Assembly (NCBI RefSeq): GCF_900102885.1
Contig: NZ_FNGE01000004.1
Span: 124,001-188,000 of the forward strand
From: Paracoccus chinensis
GTDB taxonomy: Bacteria; Pseudomonadota; Alphaproteobacteria; Rhodobacterales; Rhodobacteraceae
Direction of reading: 5' to 3'
Length of the DNA: 64,000 nucleotides
Shown: one piece after another, positions 56,233 through 64,000 of the stretch
Position numbering within the stretch: position 1 is the stretch's first letter
How the letters are laid out: every line of letters starts with the position of its first letter
Translations under genes and position numbers: made by a program
The notes under the pieces: model-generated
The model's input: the letters and a program-made list of their open reading frames with translations, nothing else
Told to the model about the DNA's origin: nothing
The model's database searches: none

Positions 56233-57027
56233 TCAGGACCGGGCCGCAACCTGCCGCAGGCGGCCTTGCGGTGCGGTCATGACGCCGCCCCGCGACACTT
56301 GGGCCAGCCGCTCGGCGGTTTCAGGCGGCAGGTAGAGGTAGTCCCAGTCGAATTGGGCCTGCCGGAACAGCCGCGGCAGGTCCATGACCTCGACCCGGCC
56401 ATCCAGGAACAGGCAGATCCGTTCCTGCCGCAACTCGCCCAGCATCCGGTTGGCATGGACCGGAGTCATGCCGCAGGCCTCGGCCAGGTCCGTCTGGCTG
56501 ATGGGCAGAGGGCAGCCGTTCAGCCCGCAAAGCCCGCGCGCATATTGCCGGACCAGCGTTTCGGCAAAAAGACTGGCGATCCGCGGGCGCCCCGTCAGCC
56601 GCCCGTTGCGGAAGGTCCAGTACCGCTCGACCGCCGCGTCCAGCAGCGTGACCTGCCACAGCTTGTCGTAAAGGTCGGGCGCATCCTGCCGCAGCGCCGA
56701 GATGGCCTCATGGGGCAGCGCGCTGACCGTGGCGGGGGCGAGGGCCTCGATCTCGTGGTCGCTGTGGCCCAGCCGGCAGGTCGGCAGGTCGACGAAGTCG
56801 CCGGGGATCAGCAGGCCCAGAAGCTGCCGCCGCCCCTGGTGGTCGGCACGATAGCGGCCGGCGAAACCTTCCAGCAGATACGAGCAGGCGGTCACGGGCA
56901 CCCCGGCCTGCGCCAGCTTGTGCCGGGGCCGGACGGTCGCCGCAGGCCCCTGAAGGGAGGTGACCAGTTCCGCCTCGGAATGCGAGAACAGCTGCGGATA
57001 GGCGTGATGAAGGTCGATTCCCGGCAA
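56233..57027 (-). CDS. Crp/Fnr-type transcriptional regulator
   Basis: The protein of about 264 residues has an N-terminal cyclic-nucleotide-like roll (LLEGFAGRYRADHQGRRQLLGLLIPGDFVDL), a dimer helix and a C-terminal helix-turn-helix (PISQTDLAEACGMTPVHANRMLGELR). FNR-type N-terminal cysteines are missing. It resembles the GerE-like Crp proteins common in Rhizobiales and Rhodobacterales. No ATG fits: TTG at 57027 has AGGGGAG six bases upstream and is chosen, with another TTG at 57108 possible. It lies just upstream of the YdeP-type gene on the same strand and may control it. Confidence 0.82.
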   Translation of the reverse strand: MPGIDLHHAYPQLFSHSEAELVTSLQGPAATVRPRHKLAQAGVPVTACSYLLEGFAGRYRADHQGRRQLLGLLIPGDFVDLPTCRLGHSDHEIEALAPATVSALPHEAISALRQDAPDLYDKLWQVTLLDAAVERYWTFRNGRLTGRPRIASLFAETLVRQYARGLCGLNGCPLPISQTDLAEACGMTPVHANRMLGELRQERICLFLDGRVEVMDLPRLFRQAQFDWDYLYLPPETAERLAQVSRGGVMTAPQGRLRQVAARS

Positions 57028-57192
57028 TCCCTTCTCCCCTGCCCGGCGGCGTGTCCGGGTAGCTGCATGTCTCAGGAAAGGGGTGAAGAAACAGGAAGCT
57101 GCCGTCAACCTTGCCTGACGCTTCCCTGCAACGGCAGGGAAGGGAATTGGTTCATCCCGGGCAGCCCGCCTGCCGCAGCGTCAGATGCAGGC

Positions 57193-57221
57193 GAAAGGCC
57201 GGCCAGTGCGGCCGGCCTTTC
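57193..57221 (-). terminator. Probable terminator of the Tor-type reductase gene
   Basis: GAAAGGCCGGCC and GGCCGGCCTTTC form a 12-bp perfect stem with a five-base loop. On the minus strand the arm ends with TTTC. It begins about 18 bases past the reductase stop. Confidence 0.7.
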
Positions 57222-57238
57222 CCTGTCGGCTGCCCGCC

Positions 57239-59929
57239 TCAGTTAGCGGCAGGCACGGCGTCCGCGGCGTTGCGCATCAGGAAGTCGGTGACAAGGGCCG
57301 CTTCCTCCTCGTCGAGGCCTGCGCGCGGGAACATCGACGGGGTGATGCCGCGCCATTGCAGCTGGGTGAAGCCCTTTGGATCGCGAGGCCCGTGGCAGAC
57401 GGTGCAGCGCTGGTAGAAGATGCGCTCGCCCGGCTCCATGTTCTCGTAAAGCGCCTCGACCAGGCCCGCGACGCGGTCCAGCCCCAGCTCGCCCTCGTCC
57501 ACGGCGGCGAACTGGTAGTCGGTCAGGATCGCGGGCGGCTGATAGGCTTGGTTGGGACGTTCCGCATCCTCGCACTTGGCGACGGAGGCCACGCAGGTGT
57601 TGGCGATGGTCGCCTGCGTCAGCCCCGAGGCGGGGCGTTCCGAGGTGATCCAGTTGATCTGCCCCGAGTTGCAGCGCCCCTTGCTGTCGAGGTCCGGCCA
57701 GACGCCTTCGTAAAGCGACATGACGCCCGGCATGATGTCGTCCGACAGCACCGCCCCCGCGATGATCGCGCCGCGATCGTTGCGGATTTCCACGAGGTCC
57801 CCGTCCGCGATGCCACGCGCCTCGGCGTCCTGGCGGTTGATCCGCACCGGCTCGCGCCCGTCGATCTTGTAAAGTTCGCGCAGCCGGGCCGAGTTGTCCA
57901 TCTGGCTGTGCAGCCGGTACCAGGGATGGGGGCTCACGACATGCAGCTGGCCTTCCCCGGCATTGCCCAGGTATTCCAGCGGCTCCTGCCAGACGGGCAT
58001 GCCGGGGTTGTCGGCCACCTTCATGTCGGCGATCGAGCTGCAGAACATCTCGATCTTGCCCGAGACCGTGTGCAGCGGGTTCTTTTCGGGGTCCTCGTAG
58101 AAGGCGCCGTGGCGGACCCACTTGCGCGCCTCGGGGGGCGCGGGCTGGAGCGCATAGCCCTTTTCCCAGAACTCCTCGAAGGGCGTGGTCTTGGACGCGC
58201 CCGAGCGTTCATAGGCCGCGCGGATGTGGTCCATGAAGTCCAGGCTGTCGGTGAACTGCGCCCAGAGGCCCATCTTGTCGGCCAGCGCCTCGAAGATCTC
58301 GTAGTCGCTCTTCGACTCGCCGAGCGGCTCGATCACCTTCTTCATGGCGTAGATCTTGTCGTTGGAATAGGTGCCGCCGACCGAGATGTCGTCGCGCTCC
58401 ATCGTGCCCGAGGCGGGCAGGACGATGTCGGCCCAGCGCACGGCGGCCGTCCACCAGATGTCCTGGCTGACGATCGTGTGCAGCTTGCCGAAGGCCTTAA
58501 GCAGCCGGTTCAGGTCCTGCTGGTGCGAGACGAAGTTGTTGCCTGCGTTGTAGATCATCTTCACGTCGGGATAGGTGCGGGTCTGCCCGTTGTAGAAGAA
58601 CTCCTTGCCCGGGTTTTCCAGCATCTCGACGATGCGGCTGGCGGGGCAGAGCTTGTCCACGAGGTTCTTGCCCGAGGACAGGCCCGTGGGGGTGGGCTGG
58701 CCCGACTGGGGCATGCCGCCGTTGCCATAATGCCAGCTGAAGCCCACGCCCTCGCCCGGCTTGCCGATCTTGCCGACCAGCGCGGCGAAGTTGATGATCG
58801 CGTGGTGGGTCAGCTCGCCGTGGTGGGCGCGCTGCAGCGACCAGGCGCCTGCGAACTGGGTGCGCGAACCGGCGAACAGTTCGGCCAGTTCGCGGATCCG
58901 GTCGGCCGGGATGCCGGTGATGGCGGCGGCCCAGTCGGGCGTCTTGGGGGTGCCGTCGTCCCGGCCCTGGACATAGGCGATCCAGCGGTCGGCCCCGACC
59001 GTGTATTTCGCCATGTAGTCCTTGTCTTCCAGCCCCTTTTCCAGAACGTGGTGGGCCATCCCGAGGAACAGCGCGATGTCGGTGTTGGGGACGATCTGCA
59101 CCCAGTCCGCGTTCAGGTAGTAGTCCGAGGCGGTGCGCTGCGGGTTGATCGAGATGAAGCGGCAGCCCGCGTCGCGGATCTCGGCCCAGGGGCCGTACAT
59201 GCCGTGGTCGGCGACCGTGAACTCGATCCGGTTGTTCTTGATCGGGTCGCAGCCGACCAGCACGAAGACCTGCGTGTTGTCGCGCACGACCTCCCAGGCG
59301 GTCTGGGGCGAATAAACCTCCATGTCGCCGATGATGTGCGGCAGCGCGACCTGGCTCGCCCCGGCCGAGAAGTCGCCCTGGGTGATGGTGCAGCCGCCGA
59401 TCAGGTTGAAGAAGCGCTGCTGCATGACGTTCGGGCGGAAGGACCCGGCATTGGCCCAGCCCCCGTAGGACGAGCTGAAGATCGCCTCGTTGCCGTTTTC
59501 CTCGATGGTCTTGAGGATCGCGTTGCCGGCCAGCGCCAGCGCGGTGTCCCAGTCCACGCGGACGAATTCCTCGCGCCCGCGCAGTTCCGGCTTGGTGTCG
59601 CCGGTCTGCCAGCCGTCCAGGTAGGACTTGCGGACCATGGGATAAAGGATGCGGCTTTCGTCATAAACGCGATCCACCGTGCCCAGCATCAGCATGTCGG
59701 TGGGCTGGTGGTCGAGCTCGGTCACCGGAGAGATCGAGGTGAGGCGCCCGTCGCGCACGACCGCCTCGAAGGGCCCGAAATGCGTGGCGTGGAACACCCG
59801 CTGTCCGTGCGAGTTGGGGTCGATCGCAGCAAGGGCCGAACTGTTCATCAGCCGGGCGGCGCCCAAGGCCCCCACCGCCACGACACCTGCCTGCATGAAG
59901 CTGCGGCGCGAGATCTGACATGCGGTCAT
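57239..59929 (-). CDS. torA: S-/N-oxide reductase (TMAO/DMSO/biotin sulfoxide type) with fused C-terminal cytochrome c
   Basis: The 896-residue periplasmic enzyme has a twin-arginine signal (CQISRRSFMQAGVVAVGALG) and the TorA/DorA molybdenum fold: SSSYGGWANAGSFR, DFSAGASQVALPH with Ser188 as the expected molybdenum ligand, and YSPQTAWEVVRDNTQVFVLV. Family members are usually about 780-830 residues. Here about 95 more residues (from about 800) carry CTVCHG (Cys842, Cys845, His846), QLQWRG and a Met in PSMFPR, like the last heme domain of the TorC/TorY electron donors. The donor domain thus seems fused to the reductase. GGAAGGAA precedes the ATG at 59929, and an FNR-like box lies upstream. The exact substrate is open. 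Confidence 0.88.
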   Translation of the reverse strand: MTACQISRRSFMQAGVVAVGALGAARLMNSSALAAIDPNSHGQRVFHATHFGPFEAVVRDGRLTSISPVTELDHQPTDMLMLGTVDRVYDESRILYPMVRKSYLDGWQTGDTKPELRGREEFVRVDWDTALALAGNAILKTIEENGNEAIFSSSYGGWANAGSFRPNVMQQRFFNLIGGCTITQGDFSAGASQVALPHIIGDMEVYSPQTAWEVVRDNTQVFVLVGCDPIKNNRIEFTVADHGMYGPWAEIRDAGCRFISINPQRTASDYYLNADWVQIVPNTDIALFLGMAHHVLEKGLEDKDYMAKYTVGADRWIAYVQGRDDGTPKTPDWAAAITGIPADRIRELAELFAGSRTQFAGAWSLQRAHHGELTHHAIINFAALVGKIGKPGEGVGFSWHYGNGGMPQSGQPTPTGLSSGKNLVDKLCPASRIVEMLENPGKEFFYNGQTRTYPDVKMIYNAGNNFVSHQQDLNRLLKAFGKLHTIVSQDIWWTAAVRWADIVLPASGTMERDDISVGGTYSNDKIYAMKKVIEPLGESKSDYEIFEALADKMGLWAQFTDSLDFMDHIRAAYERSGASKTTPFEEFWEKGYALQPAPPEARKWVRHGAFYEDPEKNPLHTVSGKIEMFCSSIADMKVADNPGMPVWQEPLEYLGNAGEGQLHVVSPHPWYRLHSQMDNSARLRELYKIDGREPVRINRQDAEARGIADGDLVEIRNDRGAIIAGAVLSDDIMPGVMSLYEGVWPDLDSKGRCNSGQINWITSERPASGLTQATIANTCVASVAKCEDAERPNQAYQPPAILTDYQFAAVDEGELGLDRVAGLVEALYENMEPGERIFYQRCTVCHGPRDPKGFTQLQWRGITPSMFPRAGLDEEEAALVTDFLMRNAADAVPAAN

Positions 59930-59958
59930 GGGCGATTCCTTCCATTCCATCTTTCGGC

Positions 59959-60003
59959 ATGATATGGGCCCGCGGGGCGGCCCCGGTCCATGATCTGGAT
60001 CAA
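59959..60003 (-). promoter_or_regulatory. FNR-type box and -10 upstream of the Tor-type reductase
   Basis: On the minus strand TTGATCCAGATCAT (60003-59990) differs by one base from the FNR consensus TTGAT-N4-ATCAA. TATCAT at 59964-59959 is a good -10. The box centre is about 44 bases from the predicted transcript start and 67 from the ATG, the usual class II layout. It also lies about 150 bases before the divergent gene at 60148. Confidence 0.75.
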
Positions 60004-60147
60004 GGCAGCGGGGCGGGGAAGGTTGCCTTCTGGTTGTGGAATCAGGTCCGGCTTGCGCGAAATCCTGCCTGTTTTCCTGTCCCGGTGAACAAGGGAGCAG
60101 GGGCGCGCGTTGCCCGGAAAACAACCTCTGGGAAGGAGAAGGAAGCG

Positions 60148-60660
60148 ATGGTCACCATGTCTCGTCTCTTGGGTCCGGCGGCGGTGGCGGCCCTGCTGGC
60201 CACGCCCGTCCTTGCGCAGCAGAGCGCTCCGGCGCCCGCCGGTGGCTCACCCGACGCGCCCGCCGCAACCGCGCCGGTGGCTGATAATCCTGCGCCCGAT
60301 CAGCCCGATGCCGTGGCCGTTCCGACCGCGCCCGCAGCGGGCGGCGGCGAGCCTGCCGACCCTCACCTGATGCTGCCCGCCCTGACCGGTGGCCCCGATG
60401 GCTCGCCCACCGCCCTGCGCGGCAACCCCCTGCCCGGCACCTCGACCTCGATCCCCACGGCCAACCCGGCCGGCGTGCCGCCCCTGCCCGAGCGCCAGGG
60501 CCAGGCCGCGGAACGCGAGGACACGGGGATCGAGGGGCAATGCGACCCCGTGACCAGCATCGGCTGCCCCGCCCTGCGCACGGACGGCGCCACGCAGACC
60601 GTCAGCCCCGATCCCGCTGCCCCCGGCGGCTCTGCCGCGACCAGCGGCGCCACGAACTGA
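60148..60660 (+). CDS. Secreted Ala/Pro-rich protein of unknown function
   Basis: The 170-residue protein has a signal peptide (SRLLGPAAVAALLATPVLAQ) and a low-complexity mature part rich in Pro, Ala, Gly and Asp. Its only distinctive feature is a short cysteine pair in GIEGQCDPVTSIGCPALR, which could form a disulfide. GGAAGGAGAAGGAAG precedes the ATG at 60148; an ATG at 60157 is also possible. It diverges from the Tor-type reductase and faces the response-regulator gene across a strong hairpin. No family recognised. Confidence 0.65.
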   Translation: MVTMSRLLGPAAVAALLATPVLAQQSAPAPAGGSPDAPAATAPVADNPAPDQPDAVAVPTAPAAGGGEPADPHLMLPALTGGPDGSPTALRGNPLPGTSTSIPTANPAGVPPLPERQGQAAEREDTGIEGQCDPVTSIGCPALRTDGATQTVSPDPAAPGGSAATSGATN

Positions 60661-60670
60661 GCGTCCTTCC

Positions 60671-60702
60671 GGCCTGCGAGGACAACCGCGTCCTTGCAGG
60701 CC
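60671..60702. terminator. Hairpin between converging genes
   Basis: GGCCTGCGAGGAC and GTCCTTGCAGGCC pair over 13 positions with one G-U pair and a six-base loop. There is no T-run on either side, so termination would be factor-dependent. It lies 10 bases after one stop and 7 bases before the other. Confidence 0.55.
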
Positions 60703-60708
60703 TGCGCC

Positions 60709-61803
60709 TCAGGTCGCCGGCCGGGACGGGGGACCTGCCTGTCCCTTCGGGTCGGTGCAATGCGGACATTCAGCCAGGGGCACGCTGCGCAGCAGCAGCA
60801 TCAGGTCGGCCTGCCGCGAGGTCATGGTCTTCTGGAAGATGTTGCGAAGATGGAAGTTCACGGTCGTCAGGCTGATCGCCAGCTGGTCCGCGATGTCCTT
60901 CAGCCGCAGCCCCCTAGCCAGAAGCTCGGCCACCGCGGCCTCGCCCGCCGTCAGCCCGGCCGCCTGCGCGATAAGGCGGACGCCCAGCCGCCGCGCCGCG
61001 TCGAAGCCGAGGATCAGCGCCATCATCATGGGATCGCCCGGCCGGACCGGCAGCGAGCCCAGGTCGGACAGGACGACCAGCCTCCAGCTGTCCTGCGGAA
61101 GATCCTGGCTGATCACGGCGGCCGAATGGTGGCAGCCGCCCTGGCGCAGGCTGTCATAGGCCGCGTTGATGGACTGCATGTAGTCGGCCTCGCCGATGGC
61201 ATGGCGCAGCCAGTTGCGGGTCGGCGGGGAAAGCTCCTGGGACAGTCGCCGCGCGGCGCGGTTCGAAAAGCAGATGCGTCCGCGCATGTCCAGCAGCACC
61301 AGCCCGAAATCCAGTCGGTTCACCGCCCGCACCAGCCCCGCCACGGCATCGTCCTGATGGGGATGCCCGTGGACCGAGGCGATCCGCGCCGCCAGCCGCA
61401 GTTGCGCGTCCACGGCCGCCACCAGCAGGTCATAATCCACCGGCTTGACCAGGTAGTCGTCGGCTCCTGCCCGCTTGCCGGCCAGGATGTCCGACCGGTC
61501 CGCGAAGCCCGTCAGCAGGATGAAGGGCACGTCGTTCAGGTCCGGCCGCGTCTGGCGCACCCGGCGCAGAAAGGTCATCCCGTCGATCCCGGGCAGGGTG
61601 ATGTCCGACAGGATCACGTCAGCGCGGACACTGTCCAGCCGGGCCAGCGCGGCCTCGGCGCTGGTTTCGGCCAGAACGTCATAGCCCGCCTCGGTCAGCA
61701 CCGCCGAAAGATCCTCGAGCAGGTCCGGCTCGTCCTCGCAGACGAGGATGAGGGCGCGCTCTTCCTCGCCTTTGGCCGGGCTGGGGTGCTTAGGGGCGGC
61801 CAC
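60709..61803 (-). CDS. Response regulator with REC, PAS-like and LuxR-type DNA-binding domains
   Basis: The 364-residue protein has a receiver domain (about 17-135; phospho-acceptor Asp67 in VILSDITLPG, Lys in YLVKPVDYD), a middle PAS-like segment (about 150-270; FGLVLLDMRGRICFSNRAA) and a C-terminal LuxR-type helix-turn-helix (LTAGEAAVAELLARGLRLKD). The middle domain resembles a sensor and is uncommon in simple NarL-type regulators. It starts with GTG at 61803 after AGAGGTG, overlapping the stop of the kinase gene. It should act with that kinase. Confidence 0.88.
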   Translation of the reverse strand: MAAPKHPSPAKGEEERALILVCEDEPDLLEDLSAVLTEAGYDVLAETSAEAALARLDSVRADVILSDITLPGIDGMTFLRRVRQTRPDLNDVPFILLTGFADRSDILAGKRAGADDYLVKPVDYDLLVAAVDAQLRLAARIASVHGHPHQDDAVAGLVRAVNRLDFGLVLLDMRGRICFSNRAARRLSQELSPPTRNWLRHAIGEADYMQSINAAYDSLRQGGCHHSAAVISQDLPQDSWRLVVLSDLGSLPVRPGDPMMMALILGFDAARRLGVRLIAQAAGLTAGEAAVAELLARGLRLKDIADQLAISLTTVNFHLRNIFQKTMTSRQADLMLLLRSVPLAECPHCTDPKGQAGPPSRPAT

Positions 61804-63265
61804 GGCGCACCTCTGCCGGGCCGGGCCGCACGGGCGCGTCGGGGCTGACATACCGGGCTCCCGTTCCTGCCTCGGCCAGCGGAAGCACCAGGTCGAAGCG
61901 CGCACCGTGCTGTCCGTCGCTGGCCACGCGGATCGTTCCGCCCTGGATCTCGGCCAGCCTGCGGGCCAGCCACAGGCCGACGCCACTGCCGGGATGGCCC
62001 ACCGCGCGTTCGCCCCGCCAGAAGCGCTGGAAGATCGCCTCCTGGTCGGCCGGAGGAATCCCCGCGCCCTGGTCGATGACCGAGATGACGGCCATCCCCT
62101 GCGCCTCGGCGGCCCGCAGCTCGACCGGGCTGCCGCTGGGCGAGTATTTCAGCGCATTCTCGACCAGGTTGGCCAGCGCGTGAAAGGCAAGGCTGGGATC
62201 GCAGAGGAGGCGCAGCCCTGCCGCGTCCGTCGGCAGGACCAACCGCTGGCGCCCTTCCCCCATCCCTTCATGCGCCAGGATCATGGCGACCAGATGCTGC
62301 AGCGGGACCGGACGGGGATGGATCGAGGGCGCACCGCCCTCGACCGCGCCCGCCAGCATGGCCTGGTCCATGAAATGCAGCACCTGGCTGATCTGCCGCC
62401 GGATCCGCAGCAGGGCCGCGCTGTCCTGGGGACGTTCGGCCAGATCGGCGCGCGACAGCATCCGTTGCGCGGCGCTGTCGATCACCGTCAGGGGCGACCG
62501 CATCTGGTGCGCGATCACGGCGGCGATGTTGCGCAGGTAGGCCGCGGAATCGCAGGCGCGCTGCAGATCCCGCTGAAGCTTGCGGTCGTCCTGGACGCGG
62601 CGCAGCGTCCACAGCAGGCACAGGACGAGCCACGCCAGTCCCACGAGCCCCGCCAGCACCGCCGCCGCCCCCAGCACAAGGATGCGGTAAAGCTGACCTG
62701 CCCTTTCGACCTGCTGCGCCTCGTGGGCGCTTTGCACGCGCGCCCCGGCCCGGCTCAGCGCCCGTTCCAGTTGCGTCAGCCGGGCGGCAAGGCCCGCCAG
62801 ATCGCCCCGGCTGTAGACGACGCGCGCCGGGTCGCGGTCGCGCAGTTGAGTGATGGCGGCGGCGATCTCGTCGTCCAAGGCGGCGGCGGCAGCGGAACGG
62901 TCCCGCAGCACGGGCTCCAGCTGGTCCAGCCGGCGCAGCAGCAGGTGGTAACGGCGGATGAATTCCTGCCGGGCGGCGGGGTTCTCGGCATGGTCTTCCG
63001 CGACCTCGTTCAGCCGCAGGGCCTCGACCGCCGCCTGGACGTAAAGCCGGGGCATGTCGGCCACCGGGTCCCGCAGGGGGCGCGCCTCCATCCGCCACAG
63101 CTGCACCGAGGCGAAGACCGTCACCGACAGCGCCGCCGCGATCAGCAGAAAGGGCAGCATCAGGCCGGGGGAAAAGAACAGCGCGTGCAAGGGCAGATGC
63201 CCCCGGACCTCGGCCTCGTCTTCGGGCGCCGCAGCCGATGCCCGGTCAACCACCTCGCTCGTCAT
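61790..63265 (-). CDS. Membrane sensor histidine kinase
   Basis: The 491-residue kinase has TM1 at about 33-55, a periplasmic helical region of about 135 residues, and TM2 at about 195-220. The dimerisation segment carries His253 in AVIAHQMRSPLTV, followed by NLVENALKYSPSG (N box), VIDQGAGIP (G1) and GSGVGLWLARRLA (G2). No HAMP domain is obvious between TM2 and the His. It is transcribed with the response regulator, whose start overlaps its stop. The neighbouring Tor-type reductase makes TMAO/DMSO sensing a possibility, but the periplasmic part was not recognised. Confidence 0.9.
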   Translation of the reverse strand: MTSEVVDRASAAAPEDEAEVRGHLPLHALFFSPGLMLPFLLIAAALSVTVFASVQLWRMEARPLRDPVADMPRLYVQAAVEALRLNEVAEDHAENPAARQEFIRRYHLLLRRLDQLEPVLRDRSAAAAALDDEIAAAITQLRDRDPARVVYSRGDLAGLAARLTQLERALSRAGARVQSAHEAQQVERAGQLYRILVLGAAAVLAGLVGLAWLVLCLLWTLRRVQDDRKLQRDLQRACDSAAYLRNIAAVIAHQMRSPLTVIDSAAQRMLSRADLAERPQDSAALLRIRRQISQVLHFMDQAMLAGAVEGGAPSIHPRPVPLQHLVAMILAHEGMGEGRQRLVLPTDAAGLRLLCDPSLAFHALANLVENALKYSPSGSPVELRAAEAQGMAVISVIDQGAGIPPADQEAIFQRFWRGERAVGHPGSGVGLWLARRLAEIQGGTIRVASDGQHGARFDLVLPLAEAGTGARYVSPDAPVRPGPAEVRRGRP

Positions 63266-63352
63266 CGGCAGTTCCCTCCCCGTTGAGATCGGGACGGGCC
63301 GGGCAACATCACGCGCCCGAGCCCTCGATCGACAAAGTCCCGGAGCGGCCGG

Positions 63353-64000
63353 TCAGGCGGCCGCCTCGGCGCAGGTTTCGACCAAGGCCGAGGCGACGGC
63401 GTCCAGCTCGTCCTCGGTCCAGGTGGGATCGACCAGCAGGCACAGGCTCGTCTCGCCCAGGGCCCGCGCCATGGGCAGCGGCTCGGGCGGATGCAGGCCG
63501 GGCGGGGCGAAGATCGCCTCGCGGTAGATTTCCGAGCAGCTTCCAGTCAGCACCGGCCGGCCGCGCGCGGCCATGGTGGCCAGGATGCGGTCGCGGTCCC
63601 AGCCGGGGGCCAGTCGTTCAGGGCGGACGAAGGCATAGAAGCGGTACCAGGCATGAGTCATGCCCTCGGGCGGCATGGGGATGCGCAGCAGGTCCGTGCC
63701 GTCCAGCGCCGCCGCCAGCCGCAGGGCGTTGCGTTCCCGCGCCGCCCGCCATTCGGGCAGCCGCCGCAACTGGACGCGGCCCAGCGCGGCCGAGGGCGCC
63801 GTCATGCGCAGGTTGGTGCCCGGCCCCGCCGCGTGCAGCCAGCGGAAACCGGGAGCCGGGTCCTTCTGGAACACCAGGGCGCGGTCCTTGCCATGGTCCT
63901 TGAAGCTCCAGATCTCGTCGAACAGGGCGTCGTCGTCGGTGACGATCATGCCGCCCTCGCCGCCCGTGGTCATGATCTTGTCCTGGCAGAAGGAATAGGA
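63353..64000 (-). CDS. DegT/DnrJ/EryC1/StrS family aminotransferase (3' part, cut by the window end)
   Basis: The visible 215 residues begin SYSFCQDKIMTTGGEGG, where the Lys is the PLP-binding residue of the sugar aminotransferase family. FKDHGKDR, FRWLHAAGPGTNLRMTAPSAALGRVQL and the C-terminal small domain follow (TWTEDELDAVASAL). The 5' part lies beyond 64000. Such enzymes make amino sugars for surface polysaccharide or glycans, or PLP-dependent dehydratases of similar kind. It is on the minus strand, upstream of the histidine kinase gene with an 87-bp gap, and its partner genes must be outside the window. Confidence 0.88.
   Translation of the reverse strand, partial: SYSFCQDKIMTTGGEGGMIVTDDDALFDEIWSFKDHGKDRALVFQKDPAPGFRWLHAAGPGTNLRMTAPSAALGRVQLRRLPEWRAARERNALRLAAALDGTDLLRIPMPPEGMTHAWYRFYAFVRPERLAPGWDRDRILATMAARGRPVLTGSCSEIYREAIFAPPGLHPPEPLPMARALGETSLCLLVDPTWTEDELDAVASALVETCAEAAA

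Noticed and set aside
57185-59962. A 925-codon plus-strand frame opposite the Tor-type reductase
   Set aside because: It is an antisense shadow; the minus strand has clear molybdenum-enzyme motifs and a Tat signal, while this frame has no recognisable motif.

Overview
The window is a GC-rich, gene-dense stretch of chromosome from an alphaproteobacterium of the Rhodobacteraceae, very probably a Paracoccus or close relative. This rests on three things: the gene content and order of the nor/nir denitrification block (nnrR, norCBQDEF, nirX-nnrS-nirI diverging from nirSECF-DL-GHJN), cytochrome cd1 sequence close to Paracoccus NirS, and a dispersed intergenic element with a GGATATTT core of a kind common in this family. 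I saw no tRNA, rRNA, CRISPR array, transposase or phage gene.

Layout. 1-6.5 kb is housekeeping: a periplasmic RNase T2, a quinone oxidoreductase and COQ9-family pair, rpsU, an OsmC-family gene broken by an in-frame amber codon, an HPP/CBS membrane protein, an Lrp regulator, mscL and a GST-like protein. 6.6-26.8 kb is the denitrification island: nnrR; norCBQDEF on the minus strand (NO reductase and its activation and assembly proteins); nirI-nnrS-nirX on the minus strand; and, diverging from nirI, nirS followed by the complete heme d1 synthesis set nirE, C, F, DL (fused), G, H, J, N, mostly with ATGA start/stop overlaps, then a small membrane protein. Sites resembling the NNR/FNR box lie before norC and between nirI and nirS.

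26.8-29.3 kb holds an aldehyde dehydrogenase, an outer-membrane beta-barrel protein and an AT-rich gap. 29.4-37.6 kb is a plus-strand catabolic operon: fused TRAP permease, TRAP binding protein, IclR regulator, SCP-x-like thiolase, acyl-CoA synthetase, a protein with probable tandem PPC/DUF296-like domains, and an SDR dehydrogenase. Together they look like uptake, CoA activation and thiolytic cleavage of an unidentified carboxylic acid. 37.6-42.8 kb is a five-gene peptide/nickel-type ABC transporter. 43-47 kb holds a histidine phosphatase, NAD(P)HX dehydratase, a ketoglutarate-semialdehyde-type dehydrogenase and a peptidoglycan-binding protein. 47.4-53.3 kb is a branched-chain-type ABC transporter with two tandem paralogous binding proteins.

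53.5-64 kb is respiratory and regulatory: a YdeP/FdhF-type molybdenum oxidoreductase beside a Crp/Fnr regulator; an S-/N-oxide (TMAO/DMSO) reductase with a C-terminal cytochrome c domain fused on and an FNR-like box in front; a secreted Ala/Pro-rich protein; a histidine kinase/response regulator pair; and the end of a DegT-family aminotransferase cut by the window edge. The overall picture is an organism equipped for anaerobic respiration with nitrite, NO and S-/N-oxides under FNR/NNR-type control. The least explained items are the fused Tor-type reductase, the long N-terminal extension of NirS, the interrupted OsmC gene and the CoA-dependent TRAP operon.
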